A stretch of 64,000 nucleotides of DNA, taken from assembly GCF_000350225.1 (NCBI RefSeq), contig NW_005179265.1, positions 56,267 through 120,266 on the forward strand, given 5' to 3'. The notes beneath the pieces are model-generated. The model was not told the origin of the DNA, searched no databases, and worked only from the letters and a program-made list of their open reading frames with translations. The translations under genes were made by a program, and so were the position numbers. This stretch comes from Chondrus crispus (taxonomy: Eukaryota; Rhodophyta; Florideophyceae; Gigartinales; Gigartinaceae). Numbering within the stretch: position 1 is the first letter of the stretch; each line of letters begins with the position of its first letter. Below, one piece after another: positions 1-9,612 of the stretch.

Positions 1-162
1 GATGTCACCCCAAACGGGTAATAATCCGAGAATGGATCAGGGGGGGAGTCGTTCCGAGCGGCGGGTCAGTGGGGCGGCACACCCAAGGATTTTTCCTTCG
101 GGAGTGAGGTAACGAGTCGAGCAAGGACTCGCAGATCATCGAGGGAAGCCCCTTGGAGAGCT

Positions 163-1800
163 TCACATTTCGATGCCATGAGCGCGGAGCAATGTGCAGT
201 AGATGTCAATGGCTCCGTCGCTCTTTTTGGGAATTGATGGGGACGGTGGGGAAGACAACGCTTCCCTAACCGACAGAGTTTCGGTATGCCCTGCCGAGGG
301 GATATCGACAGCAGGAGGAGCAGCAGCAGGGGCTGCAGGGAGAGGGGAATCTGGAGCAGACGGTCGGGGGCAAACGTCGTCTGCGCGGGGATCTATGGCT
401 CGTATGGGAGCCACGTCAGGGGTTGGAACTTGGTTGCCGAATTAGCGACTGAGGCGCGCTTCGGAGGGAGAGCACAAGGCGGATGTCCAAGGGTTGAACC
501 AGACGAAGTCACCCGCCGCACTGTGACTTCGACCGGGAGAAGAGGACGGGCGTCGCCTCGCGAAGGATCGGGATGAGTTGATAGGGGGAACAACATCCCA
601 GTCGACCTGATTGATCTTTTCGAGTAAGGAGTGTAGTTTGAAGTCGGTGTCTGCTCCGCCCAAGGGCACAGTGTAGTCCAAAAGGCACATGAGCTCGACG
701 AGCTTCGGAGGAAGATACCACAGCCGCCAACAATCGTACGCCTCCCAGAGCAAGGTGGCGGCTACCTTCACGCACCACTCCGTCAAAAAGACAACCCACA
801 ACCCGTGACGAGGATCAGTGAGATGGCTCCCAAAGTAGGTAAGGATGGGACCGAGCTCTGCCCAAAACCCTTGGCAGACATAAAATTGTCCCCACCATGA
901 GGGGAGTTGCTGGTACCGGTTGGGGTAGTGTGACCGAGCAATTTCCCCCGCCTCAACCATTTGGTAAGCTAGGAAATATCCCGTGTCCGATCTCATCTTA
1001 CGCTCGAATCGGACCGTATGCTGGAAGAAGGGGATGTTCCTGCGTTTCATATGTCGGACATTGAGGGGGAGGATTGCGCGCGTGTATGACATGGCATCGT
1101 TAGTCACCGTCAGTTGGTTATGCCACAGGCGGTCCACCTCGAGCACGGGGTCACCCCGTGTCCAGCTGAGGAGGTTGTCAAGGTAATCACGCTCCCCCTC
1201 CGTGCGAAACTTCCACGTGTCACATCCGAAGGACGAAGGAATGAGGGCATCGGATAGGGATAGGTCGAGACGGTCGAGGACGGCTTCCATGAACCTCAGG
1301 GATAGGCCCTGGCGGCCACGAGTGGAAGAACGACGCAGGATAGATGGGGGAATGGCGATACGGGCACGCCATTCGTAGGAGGAAATGGCTTGAAGGGGAA
1401 GGTGACCCGGCAGCATCCCCGCACCGTCGGCAAAGTCGCGCCCGATGCTAGTGACGTCGCGCACGTCGACGGCGAAAAACCAAGGAGTGGCCGCGTACAG
1501 TAAGGGATAGTCGCGCATGGATTTACCTTGGAGCTCGGCTAGTGAGGGGTATCGACGAGGGGCTGATGAAGGATGGAGATCGGGATGGAAGACCGGTTCA
1601 GGAATGTTGGTGTTCGGGGGAAGTCGGGATATGGAAGGAAGGTCGCTAGGAATGGAAGGCGTGTGTGAGAAGCCCACACCGCGGCGACCGCGAGTGGTAT
1701 GTCCGGCAGTGGGATCCGAGGAAGGAAACATGGAGATCGTCTTACTCTCACGCGAGCAGCGACCGATGGTCCGAAGAAAAAGGAAGAAGTTGGGAAGCAA
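163..1800 (-). CDS. Antisense ORF of gypsy element A, unknown function
   Basis: I do not recognise this protein. An uninterrupted 452-codon frame runs from 1800 to the TAA at 442-444. The same frame then stays open, without another stop, down to 163, adding about 93 codons rich in Pro, Ala and Ser. The frame is antisense to the LTR retrotransposon that contains it and starts about 30 bases from the polypurine tract. The first 80 or so residues are Pro/Ser-rich. The central part is globular-looking and rich in Trp and Tyr (for example WWGQFYVCQGFWAELGP). The C-terminus is basic and Ser-rich. The length, the aromatic content and the presence of similarly placed antisense ORFs in the B-family elements argue that it is or was coding. 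It could be an envelope- or accessory-type ORF like the antisense ORFs known from some plant gypsy elements; that comparison is by position only. Confidence 0.55.
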
Positions 1801-1829
1801 GGGAGTGAAGCCGCTGCGCGAGAGCGCTC

Positions 1830-1841
1830 AGAAGGGGGATA
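1830..1841 (+). other. Polypurine tract of element A
   Basis: The purine-rich run AGAAGGGGGATA directly precedes the TGTAGTGCA start of the LTR. It is the expected plus-strand primer and shows that the LTR at 1842 is the 3' LTR. Confidence 0.7.
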
Positions 1842-2779
1842 TGTAGTGCAATACCCGTCTCGGGTAGGGAGATGAAAGGAAGTGAAAAAGGGAAAAAATT
1901 GGATACTGTAGTCCGGGTTTGGGGGACACACGTGTGCGACGAAGCGCACGATTATTTTAATTATTTAATTTATTTACTAATTAGATTTAGAATCTAGAGC
2001 CGGGGGCTACTGTACTCGCCCCGGCGGGGCTCTATATAACTTAGCCCTTCGACCGAACAAGTCAATAAACCAACCCGAGTTGCCGGAGTTGAATGTCGCC
2101 CTGGTCGAAGTCCGTCTCTACCGAGACGCTCCCCTTTTACCTAAGCCTACGGCATACTTCAGCGCTCGGGGGTCCCCTTTTTCCTTATCAATTTTCCTTT
2201 ATTTCCCTATCCTAATTTCCCGTAATCTTGAGTTGGTCCCACCTTGTAGGATTGAGATCCGCAACGTGACGTCATTTGCCATCGGGCTTCTGTGTTGGTG
2301 CACCAGTGGTGCTTTTCTCAGTGTTGGTTCCATCGGAATCTGGTTGCGACCGATCCGTTGTTGGTACTTTGCCATCGGGCAGTACGACGGTGTAGCGCTG
2401 CTACGCTTTCTTCTTTCCCGACGGGCTACGTTGCGACGTCCCCGTCGAAGACCTTATCAAGGGTATAAGGTGTACAAGGCGCTCTTCGAGCATCGGATTT
2501 ACGACCCATCGGACCTGGTTTATGTAAACACCCCTCCGAACTCGTCGAGCAGTTGCCTTTACAAGTCTCTACCACCATTTACCGATCCCGGGCTGGGCCC
2601 TTCTCTTTGCCCCCCCTATCAGGGATCCGAGCTACTGCGGGCCGCAAACCCGCTTAAAGAGGACAGGGGGCTTCGAACACTCCGTAGCGCTGTGCCGTTG
2701 GCAGTTGTTGTTTTTATTGCTGTTGTTTGTGTTGGACCGTCGGACCTTGGTCTCTGCCTAACAGGCGCATTGCACTACA
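1842..2779 (+). repeat. 3' LTR of gypsy element A
   Basis: The LTR starts TGTAGTGCAATAC and ends GCATTGCACTACA, so its tips are inverted repeats of each other. It contains a TATA box (CTATATAAC, about 2031) and the downstream block with CCGAGTTGCCGGAGTT, both shared with the LTRs at 6155 and 50565. The 300-codon ORF that crosses it is an artefact of the repeat. Confidence 0.85.
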
Positions 2780-2996
2780 CATATGTGACAACTCAGGAAA
2801 ACAGATCATCAATTAGAGGGACAAAGGCAATCAAAGCGAAGGAGAGAGTGACGGCATATGTTTGTACAAATGCGGACGGATCCTGTAAAGTTCCCATGGC
2901 CATCATCGAAAATTTTAAGAAGCTGGGCTGTTTTCGTTTGAGACAACCCCCTGTTCCATATTTTAGTCAAAAGAATGCATGATACGATGCCATGAC
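2780..2996 (+). pseudogene. pogo/Tigger-like DDE transposase fragment
   Basis: The frame reads a run ending ...KERVTAYVCTNADGSCKVP, then FKKLGCFR and PVPYFSQKNA. This is the block around the first catalytic region of DDE_1 (CENP-B/jerky/pogo) transposases, where the usual form is a Cys-Asn-Ala-Asp-Gly segment followed by a P-x-P-Y-x-x-N/Q-K-x-A-W motif. A TGA stands where the conserved Trp after QKNA is expected, and the B-family LTR begins 12 bases later. The 5' end is cut by the LTR of element A. Only about 65 codons remain, so this is a fragment bracketed by two LTR insertions. Confidence 0.6.
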
Positions 2997-3607
2997 TGTA
3001 GCATAAACCCCCCCAGCTGCGGAGGGGTGTAGCTAACAGTCCGACGGTGACCCCTTGATCGGCGGAAGACGGGGGATTCCTCCTGCTCACGGAACCGGGC
3101 ACGAGCCCGGTAGCAGTGTGGTAGAGCAGGTCGGGGTAGGTTGCGCGCACGCACGAGCAGATCGAAGCCTCGACGCCCAGGAGCAGCGCTGGGTGACGTA
3201 CCAGCGCTGACGGGCGGAGGCGGATCTCGGCTCGCTCGCGTGTCACGCAACCCGACCCGTGCCGCTTCCTAACTAAAAGGCGCGCGAAGGTGTCGCGCTA
3301 ATTAGAGTAAGCTGGAGGGTTGCGCCGCGGTCGAGGATCGGGACCAAGCTACCTTCGTCCTCCTATTGAATATACCAGTCGAAGTTGTCATATTATAGTA
3401 CAGTACCATGCCACTTTACAGCGCGGGTCGTCCCGCACTGTAATACTGTCAGCACTCAGGCTGACAGCACACGTGTTCGTACACGTGTGCCGGCGCGCGC
3501 GCTGTAAGATATGCGCGCCCACCCGCTGTAAGGTTCGTGCCTTACACCGATAGATCTAATTGTAATCTAATCTAATATATAGAGTAGTCGTCGGCCATTA
3601 TACCACA
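2997..3607 (-). repeat. 3' LTR of B-family retroelement
   Basis: In element orientation this LTR reads from 3607 to 2997. Its tips are TGTGGTATAA and TTATGCTACA. It matches the LTRs at 15151-15862 (same orientation) and 44473-45116 (opposite orientation). Internally it carries several CACGTG-type and CAGTAC-type short palindromes. It interrupts the pogo-like fragment at 2996. Confidence 0.75.
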
Positions 3608-3625
3608 CGGCCCCCCACTTAGGAG
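3608..3625 (-). other. Polypurine tract of element B
   Basis: On the minus strand the sequence CTAAGTGGGGGGCCG abuts the LTR start. The same G-rich GGCCG tract precedes TGTAG at 40709 and 44473, each time about 15-30 bases downstream of the palindrome GAACGCGGACGTTC. This fixes the orientation of the element as minus. Confidence 0.65.
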
Positions 3626-3656
3626 TGAACGTCCGCGTTCACTGTGGCTTGTAGAG

Positions 3657-6142
3657 GTGGCCATATTGACTCCCGTAACTGACCGGGACGGATCCGTGTC
3701 CGAGGTCGTGAGCATTCCTTCCCTCCCTTCGGGTCCGTACCCAACCCGCCTCCGGGCCTCTACCATTCCTTCCTGCCGTCGTCCCCCCATCACCGGTAGC
3801 CTCGCGTTCGACTGTGCAAACTCGCCTTCCACAGACGTTCTTCCTTTCCTCCGGGGGTTCCTCGTGCCATCTTCCTTCGTCCTACCTACCCTTCCTGCAG
3901 AGTACCCATCGGGGCTGTCGTTCCCACCGTGCCACTCTCTTCTTCGCCCGTTGATGTCTGAGCCTTCTGAGGGCCCGTCGAGGGCCATCCCGTCGTCGGA
4001 CGCCAACACCGCTCCCCCTGGGGAAGGTTTCTCTAGTCAGCTCGAGCCGACGCCACGGCCCTGGGCTACGTTACCGCCGTATCATAAGTCGCGCGGCTCC
4101 GGGGAATCGACTCCGTCGATCGAGTTGGTTCCCGCCTCGGCGCCCCTGGTTGAGCGTGCGGCCGACGTCGTCTTCGGGAGTCGCCTCCGGCGGGGGAGAG
4201 AGAGGACCCCGTGACGAGGTGGTTCGGGTCGCCCCTCGAGCGGTCCGCACCGCTTCCCGTCGAGCGCATTCAATTTCCGTGGCCTCGGTTCGCCCGTTCC
4301 GGAGTGACCGTGGGCGAGCTACTGTCCCACGATCGCCTCCGCGCCGGCCTGCTGCGCGTTCGTCGCGTTTACGAGGCAGGCGGGACGGAGGAAGCGTCGT
4401 TGATGTTGACGCGCCTCACCGCAGACGGCGTCGGCGCAGCATACCAGATTCCGGAGGCTATCCGCAGCGAGCGGACCTTCGCATGCAGCGGCGGTGACGT
4501 CGAATACGTCGATAAAATGGCTTCCTCTTTGTCCGACCCCGACGGCAGTGGTTCGCGTCGATTTATCCTGTCCGCCGTGTCGGGGCTGAGCTTCAGCCCT
4601 CGACCGTAGGCCTATTCGAAGGCGAGTGCTGCATTGCAAAAATCCGCCTGTTTCTTGATGCGGCTACATGGAGTCGCGATCGCCCCTCACGATTGGGCAC
4701 CATACCGTCTTCCGTGCGTCCGCCTTCGCAACCGGACTCTCCCCGGGGGATTTCCGGCGCTCCCCGCCGTCGTAAGGGAGGCACTCCCCTCGTTGGGAGT
4801 GCATCCTCTCCTCCCTTACATTTTAAAGTACTTCAGATTCATTTGCGCTGATCCGGGGCACCCCGTCTACGTCGACGTGATGTATAATTCAGAGAGAGAA
4901 TGGGCGTGGTCACTGGGAAACGCACTTATGAACGAGGTGTCCGTGCAGAGCCGCGTATTCGTGCAACCGCCGGAGGTGTTGGAGTTCTTCGGGAGGGTAG
5001 CGGCGGACCTCCTCCGCGTCCCTCTACACCCCCTCGAACGGAGCTCCGCTCACGTATCCTGGTCGTGTGCGTCGGTCGTAGAAATGATGCACCGCGGCGA
5101 CGCGGTGCCGGAGCGCAACCGGCGTCCTTGGACAGATTTCACGACCGGTGACCGGCGCGCCTTCCTCGCCTACCATTTGGGGGCCGATGCCTTCGTCGCG
5201 TGCCCGACCCCGAAGTTGCTCTCTCCCGACCGTCCTGTACGTGGTGGCGGCGTCGGATCCGCCGCGCGAGAATCGCAGAGGAAACGCTATCGGCGCTTGG
5301 ATGGCGAGACGGCGGCTCTCGCGGAAACGATACGAACCCGTTTCGACTTCCTGCTTTTCACAGCGGCGTCTACCGTTCTCGGGAGTTGCCTTCCGTTCTT
5401 CCGGTTCCGCCCTTCCACACACCGGTAAGTGGAAGTTCGCTGGACGAGTCCGCGACTCATCATCTCATGTCAGCCAGTGCTGACGTCGGGGCCGTGCCGG
5501 GCTTAGCACGAGCCTTGGGGGCCTCGGCGGATTGTCCTTGGCAGGTTGGCGGCCTTTTGCCTACACTCGAAGCGTGGTACTTATCACGTAGCGAGGAGGC
5601 TTGCCGCCTTGGTGCCGAGCGCGAATCGTACATGTCGGACTTACGTCGGCTACAGCACCAGATTGAGACCTTGCGTGAAGCATCCGCTGGGCAGGCGAGT
5701 GCCCTGGAGCGATCCCACACCGAACGGGATCGCTACCGTCGGTAACGGGATGAGCTTCGAGTCCTCCGCGGCGGCGCTCCGATAGCTCCTCGTCATACCA
5801 TGTCTGACCCATTCGAGGACCGGGGGCACGAACCCCCTGGAGTCTCTGAAGCGGCGGCGCCGGGTGGCACGGCGTCTGGGTGGAGCCGGGGCGTGGAGGT
5901 GGCGATGCCTCCGCTCGCGCAAGTTGCGGCAGAGGTGCCCCGGCACCCGGCTTACTGCCCATCAGATACCTCCGAATCGGACCCAGCTTCATCGCCGAAC
6001 GATCCGAATTAGTGATCGGACTTCTCCGCTAGCTCGCACCCATTTATTCGTAAAGCCATTAGGGCATCTTCTTCGTACGTCCGACTCGCTGCTCCGGTGC
6101 TCCTGCCTCCCCAAGTTCCTCAGCCGTCGCTCAAAACCGTGA
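3657..6142 (+). pseudogene. Antisense ORF of B-family element (degraded copy)
   Basis: The coding strand is opposite to the retroelement's own LTR/PPT orientation. A Pro/Ser-rich N-terminal part (3657-4214) is followed by a core at 4211-5428 and a coiled-coil-like tail at 5460-5745 rich in Glu, Arg, Leu and Gln. The core contains WFGSPLERSAPLP, VGELLSHDRLR, RVRRVYEAGG, AAYQIP, LPSLGVHPLLPYILK and REWAWSLGNALMNEV. It is clearly homologous to the minus-strand ORF at 39020-40372. This copy has an in-frame TAG near 4607 where the other copy has Phe, and frame changes near 4210 and 5200-5430. I do not recognise the family. Repeated recovery of the same protein in the same place in a transposon family supports a real gene. 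Confidence 0.6.
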
Positions 6143-6154
6143 CTCATCCCTCTC

Positions 6155-7171
6155 TGTAGTGCAGTAGCACTGTGTTGGAAGCAATTTTAGTCCGGGATCG
6201 TGGGCTAACGTGTGAATATTTGGACAGTTTTTATTTTAATTATTTAATTTTATTTAGTTAATTAGTTGGCATTAATTTTGCTGACATTAGATTAGATCTA
6301 GGATCTAGCGCCGCGAGCTACTGTAGTAGCTCCGGCGGGGCGATATATACCTTAGCCCTCTGACCACCAAGTCAGTAAAGACAACCCGAGTTGCCGGAGT
6401 TAGATTTCGCCTTCGTCGAAGACCGCTTCCGTTCACGCCACGCGCTTCCCTTCTACGCTGCTAACGACATCCTCTATTGGTCGGGGTCCCCTTCCTCTTC
6501 CTTATCCTTTTACCTTTTCTATCTCTACATCTATTTTTCCCTTAATTGTGTTGGTTCCATTGCAGTCAGTTGCGACCGATCGGGTGTAGGTGATTTAGCC
6601 ATCGGGCAACACGTTGTGTAGTGCTGCTACTGTTTCAAGTTCCGTAGGAAGGCTGTTGTAACGACGCCTCCGTCGAAGGTCTTACTGTATAAGACAGAGT
6701 TGGTACCGCCTACTGCGGTCGCGATCCCGCTGGTGAGGGTGTTTTTAGCCATCGGGCAACACGTCGGTAGTAGCGCTGCTACACGGTTACGATCCCGTCC
6801 GGTAGTGCTGAACAAGCCCCCGTCGAAGACCTTGAATTACACACAAAGTGCTGAAGACGCTCGTCGAGCATTGGCCTTACAACCCAGCGAACCGCGGTTA
6901 CATCCTCGTAGACAAGCCCAACCCGCACTCGTCGAGCGCTCAAGTCTTCACAAGTCTCTACCACCATTATCCTCCCGGGCCGGGCATCTTTCCTTAACCC
7001 CCCCCCCCGTCGGAGTTGAGCTACCGTGGGCCGCAAGCACACACAAGGGAAAAGGGAGTCTCGAACGCTCCGTAGCGCGTGCCATCGGCAGTGGTTGTTT
7101 CTGTTGCTGTTTTCTTCTTTTTGTTTGACCGTCGGACTGTGTTCGCAGCCTGCCAGGCACATTGCATTACA
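6155..7171 (+). repeat. 5' LTR of chromovirus C
   Basis: The LTR starts TGTAGTGCAGTAGC and ends CACATTGCATTACA. It contains the TATA box (GATATATACC, about 6341) and shares long blocks with the LTRs at 1842 and 50565. It stands upstream of, and in the same orientation as, the gag-pol of element C, so it is the 5' LTR. The element inserted into or beside the end of the B-family antisense ORF. Confidence 0.85.
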
Positions 7172-7240
7172 AAAGTGGTCTCCCGACCTAGAATTGGTCT
7201 ACATTAGTCCCGACCTAGATATCGACTACAAAAGTTGTCT
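7172..7240 (+). other. Primer-binding region of chromovirus C
   Basis: After the LTR comes AAAG, then TGGTCTCCCGACCTAG, followed by two degenerate echoes (TAGTCCCGACCTAG and ACTACAAAAGTTGTCT). The TGG start fits a tRNA 3'-CCA primer. I did not identify the tRNA. Confidence 0.45.
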
Positions 7241-7312
7241 GGGTAACGGAGTCTCTTTTTTCTTTACTTTTCGTTCGTATCCTTTTTTTAGGTTTGTTCG
7301 CTACGCCGAACG

Positions 7313-9612
7313 ATGTCAACAAGCGCACCGGGGGACGTCGGTCCCGGGGCGAGTAGAAGCGGATCGGCACGGGCGTCGAGGATCCCGAGGGGTCCTCGCA
7401 CCCGGAGCCAGGCCAATACGGCCACGGATCCCGGGGATCAAGAATCCCCTACGGGGATTGCCGCCGACAAGAATGACCTCGACGAGAAGTGCGAGAAGAT
7501 GGGCAGCGAAATTCGCAGAGAGAATAAGAAAATTCTCGAGGATGAATTGGCCCTAGTGCGAAAGCAACTGGAGTTGCAAACAGCCGAGTTCCACATCGTG
7601 TTGGGAGAACTCACAGCTCGCGTGGATCTCTTCGAGAAGGAACGAGGGGAGGTAACCGACGGCGCGGAGCCGGAGGTCCTAGCTTCGTTAAAACTCTCAG
7701 TTAAGGACGCGAGGCGCGACGCGAATCAAGCCTTGGAGTCCTTACGAAAATTTAGAACAAGCATCGATGACCGATTCGATCGCGCCTCGAAACGTCTCAA
7801 GGACGTTGAGCAGGCCGCGGATCAAGCTCCGCAAGGATCGGAAGACGAGCCGCTCCCTTTGGGTAGAGAGGGCCACCGTCGGTCGAAGAAGGACAAGCTC
7901 GCCCGACAGCGGAGCTCCAAGTCGAAGTCCTCCAAGAAGGACAGGCGACGTGCAAGCAAGGGTCACTGTAGTGACGATTCGGAGGACCAAGACTCACAGT
8001 CGGAGTCGCATGGTCCCTCCGAAGATGGTGGCGACGGCTCGTCGAACCATTCGGGCGATTCCGAACGCCGTTCAGAAGGAAACGGAATTTCGTCAAGCAA
8101 GAAAATTTCCTCCAGACGAGGCGGAGTCACTTCGTCCGCCTCGCGGAGAGACAAGGACGCGGAACCCGAAGATGTCGCAACGCGGTGCGGGCCGCGATGG
8201 GAGGAGTTGGAGGAGCTGAATCCGACCAACTACCTCTTCAAGAAATTACTTTCGTACCGAACGTACCGCTTGCGGAACCCGCAGACATATTTGTCAAGTT
8301 CCCGGCGGACCGCCGTGCGAAAGATCAGGAGAGATATTCCACCTAAGGTGAAGAAGGACAACACGTTCACAGGAGAAGGCGGCGTCCTTGTGTTAGACTT
8401 TTTGGCGAAGTTGGTTCAAGAGTTCGATACTCAGGAGATGAATGAGGGACAAGCGATTCGCTTGTTGCCCGAATTTCTTAGTGGCATCGCTCTGAGACAG
8501 TACACTTCCGTGTCTCAGACCGCGGGATCCCACCATGAAAAATATCTGCCTGGCCGGAGGCCGTGCAGTGGCTATTGAGAAGTTTCGCCACCGACGAGGC
8601 GATCCGTCAAGCCGTGCTCGCGTTGCGAGAAGTTCAGCAGAGACCGTCTAAAGACGAGATGGAATTTTACATTCGCCTAACAGACGCGAGCAATCGCTGT
8701 GGGAATGTTTATTCCATGGAGGAGCAGATGACTATGTTCATCGAGGGGCTAGATGCCAGTATCAAGCCCATGGTCTCGCAGTATCGACAAGATAACCGAG
8801 ATGTCTCATTTTTGAGATTAGTAAATTACGAAAAGGCGCATGGCTCGGCGAGCCGCGCTAAGGACAAGAAGACCAAGAAGGTCACGATTCAGACGCCGTC
8901 GACGTTCAGGGCGGGGAACAAGCCGAGGGCTTCTTATCCCAGTCGTAAAGGTCACGCCGCCGTCCACTTAGCCGAGTCAATCTCCCCGTCAGAGGAGCGC
9001 AGTGCGCAGAGAAGTAATGAAAGTTACGAGGGAGCTTTCGTCGCCGAAGGCGATTCTATTGAGTCATCGGAAGGCTACGGACACGAGGACTACGGGGCAA
9101 GCGGGTCGTCAACTTTACCGACGCCCACATACACGACGGAGTCGTTTTCAGAGCCCACGGATCCCGTGATGATGTTCGGGGGGCGCGGCCACACGCCGGC
9201 GCCGCGCATTCTGATGGAAGACAAGGGTACAACGTTTCCAAGGCCAGGCTGGGTGGGAAGGCCGCAACATCAAGGAAGGCCGCCGGCCCGTGGAGGACCT
9301 TGGCCGCAATATCCCGTAAAGAAGCACGGACTGGTGTGCTATCACTGTTACGAAAAGGGGCACGCCGCGCCAACGTGCATTCTTTCCCTCCGGGAAATGC
9401 ACCAAGTTTTGGGAAATTATGAGGCGTTGTCTCCGATGGAGAGATTAGGGATACCATCGGTGAGTTATCTGAAGGTCAAGAATTGGTTCGATTCGCAGAC
9501 GGCGAGCACGCCGAGTGCTTCAACGCCGAGGTCGAACCAACCCTTCAGAGGGCCCGCCGCGGGGCCCGCGTCGTCGGACGTGAGAAGGAACCCGCAGCCG
9601 CAGGGAAACTAG
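7313..9612 (+). pseudogene. gag: gag of chromovirus C (frameshifted)
   Basis: The capsid-nucleocapsid precursor of the Ty3/gypsy element. It is collinear with the intact gag at 51804-54110: a charged Ser/Lys/Arg-rich N-terminal third, the retrotransposon gag core (LVLDFLAKLVQEFDTQEM, LLPEFLSGIALRQY) and a CCHC zinc knuckle (CYHCYEKGHAAPTC, about 9337-9380). A one-base loss around 8530-8540, relative to copy D, moves the frame so that the first part ends at 8578 and the rest runs 8563-9612. Apart from that shift the reading frame is well kept, so the copy is fairly young. Confidence 0.85.

Larger units (their letters stand above)
1..1841 (+). mobile_element. Gypsy element A, 3' internal region
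   Basis: This is the 3' end of the internal region of a Ty3/gypsy-like element. Its orientation is set by the polypurine tract and LTR that follow at 1830-2779. No gag or pol is present because the element runs off the left edge of the window. Bases 1-162 show no coding evidence. The remainder is occupied by an antisense ORF described separately. Confidence 0.7.

Noticed and set aside
2080..2982. 300-codon plus-strand ORF
   Set aside because: It runs through LTR A, whose sequence is shared with two other LTRs, and then enters the pogo-like fragment. It is not one gene.
3480..3560. Cluster of short palindromes (ACACGTGT, GCGCGCGC)
   Set aside because: These recur in all B-family LTRs and are part of the LTR, not a CRISPR or origin.
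7313..9612. Idea that gag C consists of two separate genes
   Set aside because: Alignment by eye to copy D shows a one-base loss near 8530-8540; both parts are one gag.
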